Positions 63,525-64,000 of a stretch of 64,000 nucleotides of DNA are shown one piece after another. Both the position numbers and the translations under genes were made by a program. Origin of the DNA: Ktedonobacterales bacterium. Lineage in GTDB: Bacteria > Chloroflexota > Ktedonobacteria > Ktedonobacterales > JACDGC01. The stretch lies in NCBI GenBank assembly GCA_013815535.1, contig JACDGC010000001.1, positions 1 through 64,000 on the forward strand, written 5' to 3'. The stretch's first letter is position 1; each line of letters opens with the position of its first letter. The notes beneath the pieces were generated by a model that did no database searches, was not told the origin of the DNA, and saw nothing but the letters and a program-made list of their open reading frames with translations.

Positions 63525-64000
63525 CTATGTGTCGTATTCACGGGGATCGTGTGGGCAGACATGCTGAAATGCGCGGGCGAAGCGCTGGACGATATCCCAG
63601 ACTGCGCGATGTGAACGCCCAAACTGTGCCGCAATCTCACTGAGCGAGGCGTCGGCCTGCCGCCAAATGGCGAGAATGGCGTGGTCATCGGGAGGCACGC
63701 GCTCAAGAGCGAGATAGAAATAGCGGTCGAAATCTACGACGTCATCGAGGTGGGCGCAGACATCCTCGGCGGCCAGTTCCTCGGCCAACTCGTCGCTGAG
63801 CGAGATATCCTGATGCAAATGGCGGCGGTCGCGCGTCTGATACTGCTTCACGCGGTTGCGGGCGAAGCGGAAGATGTAGGCACGGGGGTCGATGCCCCGA
63901 TCATGGAACTCGCCCGCACGAATTGCTTCGGTCACGGCACGCCAGATCTCCTGGTGACAGTCGAGACGGGCCTCGCCGTCGGGGATCTGCTGGCGGAGGT
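63525..64000 (-). CDS. ECF-sigma-like protein, start beyond window
   Basis: At least 158 residues remain; the frame is still open at the window end, so the gene is partial. The visible part has a region 2-like helix (CHQEIWRAVTEAIRAGEF, PRAYIFRFARNRVKQY) and a region 4-like HTH (LSEIAAQFGRSHRAVWDIVQ), as in ECF sigma factors. The following gene is closely coupled. Confidence 0.7.
   Translation of the reverse strand, partial: LRQQIPDGEARLDCHQEIWRAVTEAIRAGEFHDRGIDPRAYIFRFARNRVKQYQTRDRRHLHQDISLSDELAEELAAEDVCAHLDDVVDFDRYFYLALERVPPDDHAILAIWRQADASLSEIAAQFGRSHRAVWDIVQRFARAFQHVCPHDPREYDT

Overview
The window is a GC-rich bacterial region of mixed plasmid or genomic-island character. The best guess for the host is a Chloroflexota member of the Ktedonobacteria type. 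This is inferred from gene content: a minimal Gram-positive-style conjugation system with a CHAP cell-wall hydrolase and a PrgI-like protein, secreted I36/crystallin-like proteins, a sedolisin protease, a SWIM/SNF2 pair and a bacterial PHAX RNA-binding domain. No rRNA or tRNA gene and no CRISPR array was seen. No relaxase or integrase could be recognised.

Layout. 0.2-7.1 kb: a recombinase-tail/pRiA4b-ORF3 fusion protein, a SWIM zinc-finger protein, an SNF2 helicase and small hypothetical genes. 7.2-18.4 kb: a long minus-strand array of exported or membrane proteins. It ends in a translationally coupled set: a secreted alpha-helical protein, an IS3 OrfA-like DNA-binding protein, an MFS-like transporter, and an MFS transporter fused to a UbiA prenyltransferase. 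Upstream in the same array are two I36/crystallin-like proteins, a LysM protein with a CHAP-like tail, an S53 sedolisin and very small ORFs. 19.2-22.8 kb: a RecD2-type helicase and a YihY/BrkB membrane protein. 23.0-35.1 kb: a type IV secretion/conjugation operon (VirB6/TrbL-like, CHAP hydrolase, pilin-like, PrgI, VirB4, VirD4, replication-relaxation protein). 35.5-38.0 kb: an IscB nuclease with a structured upstream region that should be its omega RNA, next to a winged-helix gene. 38.0-50.1 kb: an HxlR regulator with a divergent NmrA/QorB-like oxidoreductase, hypothetical proteins, a two-component system with an interposed cytochrome P450, an alpha/beta hydrolase, TPR-like proteins and a methyltransferase. 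Several genes here look frameshifted. 50.3-60.8 kb: HTH and small regulators, a UmuD-like/UmuC pair behind an SOS-box-like site, a DinB-RNase HI fusion, a WD40 protein, a TIR-WD40 protein and a divergent partner gene. 61-64 kb: an HNH nuclease overlapping a PHAX-domain protein, and an ECF-sigma-like gene cut by the window end.

How the parts fit. The T4SS operon would move DNA. UmuDC, DinB-RNase H, RecD2 and SNF2 form an unusually rich repair and mutagenesis load for an accessory region. A 97-bp hairpin repeat sits about 160-170 bp upstream of both the exported-protein array and the T4SS operon. The 12-base loop is inverted between the two copies and the stem carries a compensatory change. A related site lies near 48.1 kb. 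These repeats hint at a common regulator or recombination or partition function and are, with IscB and the MFS-UbiA operon, the most unusual structures here. All functional calls are from reading motifs; no database search was possible.
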